Assembly: GCA_947243855.1 (NCBI GenBank)
Contig: CAMXIK010000007.1
Coordinates: 62,001-126,000, forward strand
DNA: 64,000 bases
Source: an uncultured Lachnospiraceae bacterium
GTDB taxonomy: Bacteria > Bacillota > Clostridia > Lachnospirales > Lachnospiraceae
Direction of reading: 5' to 3'
In this document: positions 18,150-26,950 of the stretch, piece after piece
Position numbering within the stretch: position 1 is the stretch's first letter
How the letters are laid out: the number at the start of each line of letters is the position of its first letter
Notes under the pieces: generated by a model
What the model saw: only the letters and a program-made list of their open reading frames with translations
What the model was told of the DNA's origin: nothing
Databases searched by the model: none
Translations under genes and position numbers: made by a program

Positions 18150-19448
18150 CTAAATCTTCCGGTTATCAATGACGCGCACTGCCTTGCCTTCGCTTCGCGT
18201 AATAGACTTCGGCGCCACCAAACGTACCTTCGCATAGATACCAAGCATTGCCTTAAGAGCGGAAACCAATCCCTTCTCCATCTCCGTGATCTTACCCAAA
18301 TTATCGGAGAAGTTCTCCGGCGTCATCTCCACCCTTACTTCTATGGTATCGGAATTGTTGACACGGTCCACGATAATCTGATAGTTCGCCTGATAGCCCT
18401 GTTCCAAAAGCACCGTCTCAATCTGGGACGGGAATACATTGACGCCCTTCACAATGAGCATATCGTCGCTTCTGCCCATGGGCTTGCTCATCTTTACATG
18501 GGTACGGCCGCAGGAGCATTTCTTTCTGGTGAGCACACAGATATCCCTCGTGCGGTAACGCAGAAGCGGGAACGCCTCCTTGGTGATCGAAGTGAACACC
18601 AATTCGCCCTTGCTGCCTTCGGGAAGCACTTCCCCCGTATCGGGGTCGATGATCTCCGCAATGAAGTGATCCTCGTTGATATGCATACCGGTCTGCTCGC
18701 TGCACTCGAACGCAACGCCGGGGCCGCTTGTCTCCGTCAGGCCATAGATATCGTACGCCTTGATCCCCAGTTTATTCTGGATATCCTGCCGCATCTCCTC
18801 GCTCCATGCCTCCGCGCCGAAGATACCCGCTTTTAATTTAATCTGATCCCGCAGTCCTCTCTCATGGATGCTCTCCGCCAAAAATGCGGCGTAGGAAGGC
18901 GTACAGCAAAGAATCGTCGCCTCCAAATCCACCATAAACTGTAATTGTCTGTCCGTATTGCCGGAAGACATGGGCAAGGTCAGACATCCCACCTTATGGC
19001 TGCCGCCGTTCAAGCCAGGACCGCCAGTGAAAAGCCCATAGCCATAGCAGACATGGCAGACGTCTCCGTTGGTGCCGCCTGCCGCCGTAATCGCGCGGGC
19101 GCAGCAGTCCTCCCACAGATCAATGTCATGCTGGGTATAGAAAGCAACCACCCTGCGTCCCGTGGTGCCGGATGTGGACTGAATCCGCACGCAGTCCTTG
19201 AGGGGCGTTGCTAAAAGCCCGTAAGGATATGCTTCCCGCAGATCGTCCTTCGTCAAAAAGGGCAGCTTATGTAAGTCTTCCACGCTCTGAATATCCTCTG
19301 GCGCAACCCCTTTCTCTTCCATCTTTTTGCGGTAATAGGGCACATTGTCCCACACATGGCGCACCTGCTTCACCAGCCGTTCGTTCTGCCACGCGAGAAT
19401 CTGCTCCCTGTCCGCAGTCTCAATTTCTTTCTGGTAATACCGTTCCAT
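18150..19448 (-). CDS. paaK: Phenylacetate-CoA ligase family protein
   Basis: Adenylate-forming enzyme (432 aa) expected to convert phenylacetate or a related arylacetate plus ATP and CoA to the CoA thioester. Seen: the AMP-binding P-loop STSGTTGRRVVAFY (about residue 92), AYDIYGLTETSGPG, RTRDICVLTRKKCSCGRTHVK with a Cys pair typical of PaaK homologues, and a C-terminal lobe with MLIVKGVNVFPSQIE. AAGGAG lies upstream of the ATG. In many anaerobes an identical paaK-iorB-iorA block occurs; there the ligase may run in the ATP-forming direction, which cannot be decided here. Confidence 0.9.
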   Translation of the reverse strand: MERYYQKEIETADREQILAWQNERLVKQVRHVWDNVPYYRKKMEEKGVAPEDIQSVEDLHKLPFLTKDDLREAYPYGLLATPLKDCVRIQSTSGTTGRRVVAFYTQHDIDLWEDCCARAITAAGGTNGDVCHVCYGYGLFTGGPGLNGGSHKVGCLTLPMSSGNTDRQLQFMVDLEATILCCTPSYAAFLAESIHERGLRDQIKLKAGIFGAEAWSEEMRQDIQNKLGIKAYDIYGLTETSGPGVAFECSEQTGMHINEDHFIAEIIDPDTGEVLPEGSKGELVFTSITKEAFPLLRYRTRDICVLTRKKCSCGRTHVKMSKPMGRSDDMLIVKGVNVFPSQIETVLLEQGYQANYQIIVDRVNNSDTIEVRVEMTPENFSDNLGKITEMEKGLVSALKAMLGIYAKVRLVAPKSITRSEGKAVRVIDNRKI

Positions 19449-19486
19449 AAGTTTATTCTCCTTCTCGTTTCCTATGCTTATAAGCT

Positions 19487-20059
19487 TTATGCGCTGCGTC
19501 CTGCCTCAAACGCTTTTTTGTTCATCTTTAAAAATTTCGGCGGTACGCTCTGCGCAATGGCGTCCATCCATTCTTCGTCCGTAAAGTCGAAATGCTTGGC
19601 CAGTCTCCCCATCAATACCAGATTGACCGCTTTACTGCTCCCCGCTTTTTCCGCAAGGGAAAGCGCGTCCAGCGCATCCACCTTGCAATCGAGAGCCGAA
19701 AGCTTCTCCACAAGCTTTTCCGGATAGACTGCCGCACCCGCAATCACGGGCATGGGATTGATCTGCTGGCTGTTCACAATGATTCTGCCGCCCGGCTTCA
19801 AGTATTCCGTATAACGGGCCGCCTCCAAAAGCTCGAAGGAAAGAATGCAGTCCGCCTGCCCTTTATCTATAATAGGCGAACAAACCCGGTCTCCCCAGCG
19901 CACATAGGTGACAACGCTCCCGCCGCGCTGGCTCATGCCGTGCACCTCGCTCACCTTCACGTCAAAGCCCTTTTTGAGAAGCAGACGCCCCAGAAGCTTG
20001 CTGGCAAGCAAGGTTCCCTGTCCGCCCACGCCTACAATCATGATATTTTTTGTTTCCAT
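19487..20059 (-). CDS. iorB: Indolepyruvate:ferredoxin oxidoreductase, beta subunit
   Basis: Gamma-type 2-oxoacid:ferredoxin oxidoreductase subunit (190 aa) that partners IorA in oxidative decarboxylation of arylpyruvates to arylacetyl-CoA. The N-terminus IMIVGVGGQGTLLASKLLG is the family's Rossmann-like CoA-contact region; VHGMSQRGGSVVTYVRWG follows. ATG at 20059 has AAGGGGGA upstream and lies one base after the iorA stop, so translation is coupled. A longer frame to 20092 overlaps iorA and lacks a site. Confidence 0.92.
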   Translation of the reverse strand: METKNIMIVGVGGQGTLLASKLLGRLLLKKGFDVKVSEVHGMSQRGGSVVTYVRWGDRVCSPIIDKGQADCILSFELLEAARYTEYLKPGGRIIVNSQQINPMPVIAGAAVYPEKLVEKLSALDCKVDALDALSLAEKAGSSKAVNLVLMGRLAKHFDFTDEEWMDAIAQSVPPKFLKMNKKAFEAGRSA

Positions 20060-20060
20060 C

Positions 20061-21803
20061 TTATCGTCCCCCTTCCGTACCGAGCGCTCCAAACTTACAA
20101 AGCTGCTCGCAAACGCCGCAGCCCACGCAGAGGGTCTCGTCGATCACTGCCTTGCCGTCCACCATGCTGATAGCGGGACAGCCTATGTTCATACATGCCT
20201 TACAGCCCTTGCATTTCTCCGGATCGGAGCAGATGGGGCCGGGATGCTTCACATATTTTAAGAGTGCGCAGGGACGGCGGGAAATAATAACGGACGGCTC
20301 CTTCACCGCCAATTCCTCCTGAATCGCGCTCTGGCACGCATCCATATCATAAGGATCTACCACCCGCACCCGCTTAATGCCTACGGCGTGGCAGAGGCTT
20401 TCCAGATCAATCTTCGTACAGGGATCGCCCTTTAGGTTATAACCAGTCGTGGGATTCTGCTGATGGCCCGTCATGCCCGTGATGGAATTATCCAGTATAA
20501 TCACCGTGGAATTGGACTCATTGTAGGCAATGTTAATCAGCCCCGTTACGCCGGAATGAATGAAGGTGGAATCGCCAATGACCGCCACCGTCCTTCCCGC
20601 ACTCTCCTCATCCCCTGCCTTGACAAAACCGTGCAGGCCGGAGACGGACGCTCCCATACAAACGGTGGTGTCGATCGCATTTAAGGGCGCCACCGCCCCC
20701 AATGTATAACACCCGATATCACCAAGTACGGTGAGTTTCAATTTCTTAAGCACATAGAAGAGGCTTCTGTGAGGACAGCCCGCACACATCACGGGAGGTC
20801 TTGCTGGAATTTCCTCTTCCAGCGGCGCGCCTGTCTGAACGCTTCCTCCCAGCTTCTCTTTGACCACGTTCTGGCTCAGCTCGCCAATCTCCGTAAACAG
20901 CTCTTTTCCGACTACGGTCAACCCTAAATTTCTACAGTGCGTCTCGATAAAGCTGTCCAGTTCCTCCACCACTACCAGCCGGTCGACGGAAGCGGCAAAG
21001 TCTTTTATCTTTGTCTCCGGCATCGGCCAGATCATGCCCAATTTCAAAACGGGATAAGTATCTCCAAGAGCCTCCTTCACATACTGATAGCAAGTGGAAG
21101 AGGTGATAATGCCAGTAGAATGATCCAGTCCCTGCTCTACCCGGTTAATCTCCGTCTTCTCCGCCCATGCTGTGAGCGCCTTTGTGCGCTCTTCCACAAG
21201 CGGATGTTTTTTCTTGGCATAGGCTGGCATCATAATATATTTGGCCGGATTCTTCTCATAGTTCTTCTGTTCCGGCAAGACCCGTTCTCCCGTCTCCACC
21301 ACGCTCTGGGAATGGCTGACGCGGGTGCACATCTTCATCAAAACCGCCGTATCATACTCCTCGGAAAGTTCATACGCAAGTTTCGCAAAAGCAAGCGCCT
21401 CCGCAGAATCGGAAGGCTCCAGCATAGGGATCTTCGCCGCCCGCGCATAGTGGCGGGAATCCTGCTCGTTCTGGGAGCTGTGCATCCCAGCGTCATCAGC
21501 CACGCCGATGATTAATCCCGCGTTTACCCCCGTATAAGAAATTGTAAAAAGGGGATCAGCCGCCACATTGAGTCCCACGTGTTTCATGGCGCAAAAGCTC
21601 CGTTTTCCGCGCAGGGAAGCGCCAAGCGCCGCCTCAAGAGCTACTTTCTCATTGGGCGCCCACTCCGCGTAGACCTCTTCATACTTCGCCGCACATTCCG
21701 TAATCTCCGTGCTGGGCGTCCCCGGATAGCTGGAAACAAAACTGCATCCCGCCTCATACAAACCTCTGGCAACCGCCTCGTTGCCAAGCATCAAAGTTTT
21801 CAT
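20061..21803 (-). CDS. iorA: Indolepyruvate:ferredoxin oxidoreductase, alpha subunit
   Basis: Large subunit (580 aa) that binds thiamine diphosphate and passes electrons to ferredoxin. Order: a pyrimidine-binding domain (FVSSYPGTPSTEITE, EWAPNEKVALEAALGAS), a middle domain, a TPP pyrophosphate-binding domain (GDIGCYTLGAVAP and GDSTFIHSGVTGLINIAYN), and a C-terminal ferredoxin-like domain with two Cys sets, CKGCKACMNIGCP and CVGCGVCEQLC. Reaction: arylpyruvate + CoA + oxidised ferredoxin to arylacetyl-CoA + CO2. Its partner iorB follows by one base. The ATG at 21803 follows a GA-rich site (GAGAAAGGAA). Confidence 0.95.
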   Translation of the reverse strand: MKTLMLGNEAVARGLYEAGCSFVSSYPGTPSTEITECAAKYEEVYAEWAPNEKVALEAALGASLRGKRSFCAMKHVGLNVAADPLFTISYTGVNAGLIIGVADDAGMHSSQNEQDSRHYARAAKIPMLEPSDSAEALAFAKLAYELSEEYDTAVLMKMCTRVSHSQSVVETGERVLPEQKNYEKNPAKYIMMPAYAKKKHPLVEERTKALTAWAEKTEINRVEQGLDHSTGIITSSTCYQYVKEALGDTYPVLKLGMIWPMPETKIKDFAASVDRLVVVEELDSFIETHCRNLGLTVVGKELFTEIGELSQNVVKEKLGGSVQTGAPLEEEIPARPPVMCAGCPHRSLFYVLKKLKLTVLGDIGCYTLGAVAPLNAIDTTVCMGASVSGLHGFVKAGDEESAGRTVAVIGDSTFIHSGVTGLINIAYNESNSTVIILDNSITGMTGHQQNPTTGYNLKGDPCTKIDLESLCHAVGIKRVRVVDPYDMDACQSAIQEELAVKEPSVIISRRPCALLKYVKHPGPICSDPEKCKGCKACMNIGCPAISMVDGKAVIDETLCVGCGVCEQLCKFGALGTEGGR

Positions 21804-21856
21804 ACAGTCTATTCCTTTCTCTTTACGTTACGGAAAATGCCTTCTATACGGCATTC

Positions 21857-23404
21857 TCACTCATCGCCGATGGAATCTTTCACGGATACCGTTACCTTCT
21901 TATCATAGCAGGAGAAAATCTGCGAAAGCTTTTTCTCCTCAGGCGCTTTCGTCACCACGCTCACTACCGGCACGATCACAAGTCCGGCCAGCATACAAAA
22001 TGCGCCGGCATTGATCGGAGACTGCAAATAAGCCGGGAACGACGGGCGAAAGAAAATATTGGCAAGCATCACGACTGTGGAAAACAGAAAACTCACCCAA
22101 CAAGCCGCTTTCGTGGTCCGCTTCCAATATAGGCCATAGAGAAAAGGCGCCAGAAATGCGCCGGCAAGCGCGCCCCAGCTCACTCCCATGAGCTGCGCGA
22201 TAAAGGTAACGTTAGAGCGGTACTGGATCAGCGCCAAAATCACGGAAATCAGGATAAACACCACCAGAAGTCCCCGCATCCATTTCACCTGTTTTTTCTC
22301 ATCCATCTCTTTTATTATATTACCTTTAATAAAGTCAAGCGTCAAGGTAGAGCTGGATGCCAATACTAGGGAGGACAACGTGGACATAGAAGCCGACAAT
22401 ACCAGAATCACCACCACCGCGATCAAAATCGTAGGCAGACCGCTTAACATAGTGGGCACCACCGAATCATAGCCATTCGCCGCTATATCAATCTTATCGC
22501 TGAAAAGCCGTCCAAAGCCGCCGAGGAAATAACAGCCGCCAGCCACTACAAGGGCAAAAAAAGTGGAAATAATCATCCCCTTGTTGATAGCGCTCTCACT
22601 CTTGATGGCATAAAACTTCTGTACCATCTGGGGCAGTCCCCAAGTGCCAAGGCTGGTCAGAATCACAACGCCCAGAAGCCCTGCTGGATCGGGGCCGAAA
22701 AAGGAATTAAACACACCGGGCGCAGAGGAAACCGTCTCATCACTCACCGCCGCCAGCTTGGTAAGGGCTTCAAGGAATCCTCCCTGACTGTGCAGAACCG
22801 CAATAATAACAGCCGATATTCCAAAAAGCATGATAATCCCCTGAATAAAGTCGTTGATCGCAGTCGCCATATAACCGCCTGCAATGACATAAATTCCCGT
22901 CAGCACCGCCATCACAATCACGCACACGCTGTAATCAATATCAAAAGCCATGCCAAACAGACGGCTCAATCCATTGTAAAGGCTGGCCGTATAAGGGATC
23001 AAAAAGATAAAGATAATTGCGGAAGCCGCCAGCTTTAAAGGCTTGCTCTCAAAACGCTCGCCAAAAAACTGCGGCATGGTAGCGCTGTCTAAATGCTGGG
23101 TCATAATACGGGTGCGCCGTCCCAGCACCGCCCATGCGAGAAGCGAGCCGAGAAAGGCGTTTCCCAGTCCCGCCCAAGTAGCCGCGATCCCGTACTTCCA
23201 TCCGAACTGCCCCGCATAGCCCACGAACACCACCGCCGAAAAATAGCTGGTGCCATAGGCGAAAGCCGTCAGCCATGGGCCGACGTTCCTGCCGCCCAGT
23301 ACAAACCCGTTCACATCCGTGGCATGTTTCCGGCAGTAAAGTCCAATCCCGATCATCACGCCGAAAAAAATAATAAGCATCACTACTTTTATAAACAAAT
23401 CCAT
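21857..23404 (-). CDS. Sodium:solute symporter (SSS family)
   Basis: Polytopic membrane protein (515 aa, about 13 spans) of the sodium/solute symporter family (PutP/PanF type). Seen: GFVLGGRNVGPWLTAFAYGTSYFSAVVFVGYAG with the conserved region of span 2, IYVIAGGYMATAINDFIQG (the SSS signature area), and SASMSTLSSLVLASSSTL near the second sodium site. The substrate is not deducible from sequence; its place between CoA ligases and iorAB suggests an arylacetate or other aromatic monocarboxylate (inference). AAGGAG lies before the ATG. Confidence 0.88.
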   Translation of the reverse strand: MDLFIKVVMLIIFFGVMIGIGLYCRKHATDVNGFVLGGRNVGPWLTAFAYGTSYFSAVVFVGYAGQFGWKYGIAATWAGLGNAFLGSLLAWAVLGRRTRIMTQHLDSATMPQFFGERFESKPLKLAASAIIFIFLIPYTASLYNGLSRLFGMAFDIDYSVCVIVMAVLTGIYVIAGGYMATAINDFIQGIIMLFGISAVIIAVLHSQGGFLEALTKLAAVSDETVSSAPGVFNSFFGPDPAGLLGVVILTSLGTWGLPQMVQKFYAIKSESAINKGMIISTFFALVVAGGCYFLGGFGRLFSDKIDIAANGYDSVVPTMLSGLPTILIAVVVILVLSASMSTLSSLVLASSSTLTLDFIKGNIIKEMDEKKQVKWMRGLLVVFILISVILALIQYRSNVTFIAQLMGVSWGALAGAFLAPFLYGLYWKRTTKAACWVSFLFSTVVMLANIFFRPSFPAYLQSPINAGAFCMLAGLVIVPVVSVVTKAPEEKKLSQIFSCYDKKVTVSVKDSIGDE

Positions 23405-23449
23405 CTCTGCGTTCTCCTTTATCTGTTGATTCTATTAAGACAGAATTAT

Positions 23450-25087
23450 CTAGTTCTTGATCTGTGCCTCCACCAGACTGCCGTGGCAATACCGCTCCCT
23501 GAGCACCGGTTTTTCAATCTTACCAGTAGGATTTCTGGGCACTTTCTCAAATATAATCTTTCTGGGTCTTTTATAACGGGGAAGATCGTTGCAAAACGCC
23601 ATGATTTCCTCCTCCGTACAAGTCTCATTTTCCTTGATCTCTATTACAGCCGCCGCAATCTCGCCAAGCCTGTTATCCGGCAGGCCGATCACCGCCACGT
23701 CCTTAATCTTATCGTTGCTCCGCAGAAAATCTTCAATCTGTACGGGATACAGATTCTCACCGCCGGAAATAATAACGTCCTTCTTGCGGTCCACCAGATA
23801 AATGAATCCGTCCTCGTCCATCCGCGCCATATCTCCCGTGTAAAGCCAGCCGTCCTTTAAGACCTCCGCCGTCGCTTCCGGGTTCTTATAATAGCAGAGC
23901 ATCACGCCGGGGCCGTGGACAATCAGCTCGCCGACATCGCCTTGGGAGACCTCTTTCCCCTGCTCATCCACAATCTTTGCCTCCCAGTGATAACCCGGCT
24001 TCCCGATGGCTCCCACCTTATGTATATTCTCCACGCCCAGATGCACGCAGCCGGGGCCTATGGATTCGCTCAGACCGTAATTTGTGTCATACAGATGATG
24101 CGGAAAATGCTTTTTCCACCGCTGGATCAGGCTGGGCGGAACCGGCTGGGCTCCAATGTGCATCAGCCTCCACTGCTCCAACAGGTAATGATCCATATCC
24201 ACTTTTCCGGAATCAATGGCATCCAAAAGATCCTGCGCCCAAGGCACCAACAGCCAGACGATGGTACACTGCTCCTCCGTCACCGCCCGCAAAATCCACT
24301 CTGGCTTCACACCCCGCAGAAGCACTGCTTTCCCGCCCGTAATCAGCGAACCAAACCAATGCATTTTCGCCCCGGTATGGTAGAGCGGCGGGATGCAGAG
24401 AAACACATCTTCTTTCGTCTGCCCGTGGTGGTTTTGCTCCGTCTCGCAGGAAGAACGCAGGGACCGGTGGTTGTGCAGGATCGCTTTCGGGAAGCCCGTG
24501 GTGCCCGATGAAAAATAAATCGCCGCATAGTCATCCTCGCAAAGCGCCACCGGAGGCGCGCTGGAAGAACAAAAGCCCATCAGTTTCAGGCAGTCTTCCG
24601 TGTAATCGGGGCCGCCTGCCCCCGAAAAAAACATCATCCCCACGCCCGGCAGATCGTCCGCAATGCTGTCCATCCGCTCGATGAACTCCGGCCCGAAAAC
24701 CAGCACTTCCACATCGGCCAGTTCCAGACAATATTTAATCTCATCCGCCGAATAACGGAAATTCATGGGTACGGCCACGCCGCCCGCCTTTAAAATACCA
24801 AAATAAATGGGCAGCCATTCCAAGCAGTTCATCATCAAAATGCCCACCTTCGTCTCCCGTTCCATTCCCCTGCTTAAAAGCAGGTTCGCAAAACGATTGG
24901 CCCGTCTGTCAAAGTCCGCCCAGCTCAACTCTCTTCGATAGGGCGCACCGTTTCCCGCGCTCTCAATCAGGCTTGCCTCCCGCCATGTCACCGCACTGTC
25001 CCGTTCTTGGGAGGGATTCAGCTCCACAAGCGCCGTATCCGAGCCGTAGAGACGGGCGTTACGCTCCAGAAATTCTGTGATTACCAT
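23450..25087 (-). CDS. Acyl-CoA synthetase, AMP-dependent (class I)
   Basis: Adenylate-forming ligase of 545 aa that activates a carboxylic acid to its CoA ester. Motifs: P-loop YFSSGTTGFPKAI (A3), TNYGLSESIGPG (A5), GWLYTGDMARMDEDGFIYLVDRKKD (A7-A8 region, read in two parts) and C-terminal PTGKIEKPVL with the catalytic Lys. The acid is unknown; fatty, aryl or cinnamic-type acids are all possible. It is a different branch from the PaaK-type ligase in the same operon, so the operon encodes two CoA ligases. ATG at 25087 has AGGAGAG upstream; a frame 11 codons longer exists without a site. Confidence 0.85.
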   Translation of the reverse strand: MVITEFLERNARLYGSDTALVELNPSQERDSAVTWREASLIESAGNGAPYRRELSWADFDRRANRFANLLLSRGMERETKVGILMMNCLEWLPIYFGILKAGGVAVPMNFRYSADEIKYCLELADVEVLVFGPEFIERMDSIADDLPGVGMMFFSGAGGPDYTEDCLKLMGFCSSSAPPVALCEDDYAAIYFSSGTTGFPKAILHNHRSLRSSCETEQNHHGQTKEDVFLCIPPLYHTGAKMHWFGSLITGGKAVLLRGVKPEWILRAVTEEQCTIVWLLVPWAQDLLDAIDSGKVDMDHYLLEQWRLMHIGAQPVPPSLIQRWKKHFPHHLYDTNYGLSESIGPGCVHLGVENIHKVGAIGKPGYHWEAKIVDEQGKEVSQGDVGELIVHGPGVMLCYYKNPEATAEVLKDGWLYTGDMARMDEDGFIYLVDRKKDVIISGGENLYPVQIEDFLRSNDKIKDVAVIGLPDNRLGEIAAAVIEIKENETCTEEEIMAFCNDLPRYKRPRKIIFEKVPRNPTGKIEKPVLRERYCHGSLVEAQIKN

Positions 25088-25134
25088 TTTTCTTTCTCTC
25101 CTGTTCTTATTTAATAACAACCGTTTCTTTTTAT

Positions 25135-25536
25135 CTATGATCCCACAACGTACGCATTTACCGTAGCATGCGCCACATAAGTGCCAAGCTCGTCCCGGAT
25201 ATCCACCGTCAAAAGCGCGGTAGTGCGGCCGCTTCTTAAGCAGGACGCCTCCGCGACCAGACGCTTTCCCTTGGCTGGCGCTAAAAACGTAATAGACGCA
25301 TTCTGGCTGACCGTCACCTTTTCCGAATGCCCATTGGCCGCCACCGCACAGGTAAAATCAGCTAGTGTAAAGACAGCGCCTCCCATAGGGACATGATTTG
25401 CGTTCATATGATGCGGCTCCAAGGTCAAAGAACAGACCGCTTTCCCCGGTTCTGCGCTGTCTATCTCGATTCCAACCGCCTCCGTCGCAAAACGGTCCTG
25501 TTTGAACCGATTCTGAATCTCCTCAAGCTTTGACAT
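25135..25536 (-). CDS. PaaI-type hotdog thioesterase
   Basis: Small hotdog-fold protein (133 aa), probably hydrolysing aryl- or acyl-CoA thioesters made by its operon partners. Seen: HHMNANHVPMGGAVFTLADF, which carries the family's HGG-like turn (VPMGGA here) and the Asp that activates water, then ASITFLAPAKGKRLVAEA. ATG at 25536 is chosen for the AAAGGGGA site upstream; the frame stays open to 25650 with non-conserved sequence. It is the first gene after the operon promoter. Confidence 0.82.
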   Translation of the reverse strand: MSKLEEIQNRFKQDRFATEAVGIEIDSAEPGKAVCSLTLEPHHMNANHVPMGGAVFTLADFTCAVAANGHSEKVTVSQNASITFLAPAKGKRLVAEASCLRSGRTTALLTVDIRDELGTYVAHATVNAYVVGS

Positions 25537-25600
25537 AAACGATCCCCTTTCCATCGCTGCATTTCCCTTCTTTCTATGGAAATACGAAACTATACCCACC

Positions 25601-25629
25601 ACTTTAGCACTTTTACTCGTTAAAGTCAA
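25601..25629 (-). promoter_or_regulatory. Promoter of the thioesterase-ior-paaK operon
   Basis: -35 TTGACT (25629-25624), 17-base spacer, -10 TAAAGT (25606-25601). A second -10-like TATAGT lies about 15 bases downstream without a good -35. The following seven genes have gaps of 1-53 bases and one terminator at the end. Confidence 0.55.
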
Positions 25630-25649
25630 GATAGCAGACATGATACCCA

Positions 25650-25705
25650 TAGTAAAACAGCGGGGATATTTTTACATGCAAACATGTTTCCTATCCCTGC
25701 TGTTT
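25650..25705 (-). terminator. Terminator after the VWA-domain gene
   Basis: 14-bp stem with one mismatch, AAACAGCAGGGATA with TATCCCCGCTGTTT on the minus strand (25692-25705 with 25655-25668), then TTTTACT. It separates the moxR-VWA unit from the ior-paaK operon. Confidence 0.8.
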
Positions 25706-25741
25706 CCTAACTCTACTTAATGCATATTCACATACTCTTGG

Positions 25742-26938
25742 CTACCGATTCACCATCAGCTTCATCATCGCCTGATTGAGGCCGTCCACCGTCAGCTTAT
25801 ACATCGGGAAAATACCTTTAACCGCTGTCTCCGCCTCCCGCCAAGGCGCGTGTCCGGGAGCCATCTTAGGATTCAGCCAGACGATTTTTTTATAATGGCG
25901 TTTCATGAGAAGCAGCCAGTCCATCCCGGAAAGACCGCCGTTAGGCCCTCTGTAATTGCCCGTCGTAGAGTAAAGCTCCTCCGGCGCCATAGCCGCGTCC
26001 CCCACGATAATCACCTTGTAATCGCTGTCCAGATTGCGGAACATCCACTCCGTCTCAATCCACTCGCCGTTCTCACACTCCGGCGTCTTATAAAGATGGG
26101 AATAGATACAGTTATGGAAAAAGTACGTCTTCACATCCTTGTAGTGGTTCGATTTGTGCACGGACTGGAACAGCTCGCTAAGGAGCGTGGTATAGGGAAT
26201 CATAGTACCGCCAGAATCCATCAAAAGGAGCAGCTTTACCGCATTTTTACGGGGCCTCTCCATCACGATCTGCAAACAGCCGCCGTTGTTGCAGGTGGCG
26301 TCCACCGTGCCGTTAATATCAAGCTCCGTCTCGGGAATATCCAGCTTCGTGGAAAACTGCCGCAGCTTACGAAGGGCCATCTGGAACTGTCTGTTGTCTA
26401 ACACCTTATCGTTTCTGAAATCGCGGTACTTTCTAGCCCCTACTACCTGAAAAGCGGACTGATAGCCGGTACTGCCGCCCACGCGGATACCGCCCATATT
26501 GCCGCCCATATTGCCGAAAGAGGTCTTTCCCATGGTGCCGATCCAAAAGCTCCCGCCGTTGTGCTCCTCATCCTGATCCCGCAGTCTGTCTTTAAATTTA
26601 TTCTCAATGTCGTCCTTGTCCATGGTGACCACTTCCTGATTCATCTCATGGCGCATCTCCTCGAACACATCCTGCATTTCCGGCTTATCCAGCCAGCGGA
26701 GCATATTTTTACTCACCTCGTTCTCCGACATAACCCCTTTAAACACTTCGTCAAAGGCCATGTCAAACTTATCGAACTCGGTCTCCGATTTGACCAGAAT
26801 CATGCGGGAAAGATAATAAAATTCCGTCAGGCTGCTGTGGCAAAGCCCCTGCTGTAAAGCATCCTGCAAAGTCAGCCACTCGCTTAAGGACACTTCCAGC
26901 CCCTTGTCCTTCAAGGTATAAAAAAATTTACTAAACAT
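25742..26938 (-). CDS. VWA-domain protein (CoxE-like) with degenerate MIDAS
   Basis: Protein of 398 aa with an all-helical N-terminal half and a C-terminal von Willebrand A domain (about 225-398). The metal site that normally reads DxSxS appears as LLLMDSGGTMI, so only Asp and Thr of the triad remain; a later Asp is in VIIVGDAAMAPEEL. A glycine/asparagine-rich stretch with MGGNMGG lies near residue 145. Such CoxE-type proteins work with a MoxR ATPase as a chaperone-like pair; here the MoxR gene is 12 bases upstream in the same direction. The target is unknown. GAGG lies seven bases before the ATG. Confidence 0.82.
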   Translation of the reverse strand: MFSKFFYTLKDKGLEVSLSEWLTLQDALQQGLCHSSLTEFYYLSRMILVKSETEFDKFDMAFDEVFKGVMSENEVSKNMLRWLDKPEMQDVFEEMRHEMNQEVVTMDKDDIENKFKDRLRDQDEEHNGGSFWIGTMGKTSFGNMGGNMGGIRVGGSTGYQSAFQVVGARKYRDFRNDKVLDNRQFQMALRKLRQFSTKLDIPETELDINGTVDATCNNGGCLQIVMERPRKNAVKLLLLMDSGGTMIPYTTLLSELFQSVHKSNHYKDVKTYFFHNCIYSHLYKTPECENGEWIETEWMFRNLDSDYKVIIVGDAAMAPEELYSTTGNYRGPNGGLSGMDWLLLMKRHYKKIVWLNPKMAPGHAPWREAETAVKGIFPMYKLTVDGLNQAMMKLMVNR

Positions 26939-26950
26939 AGGAAACCCTCG

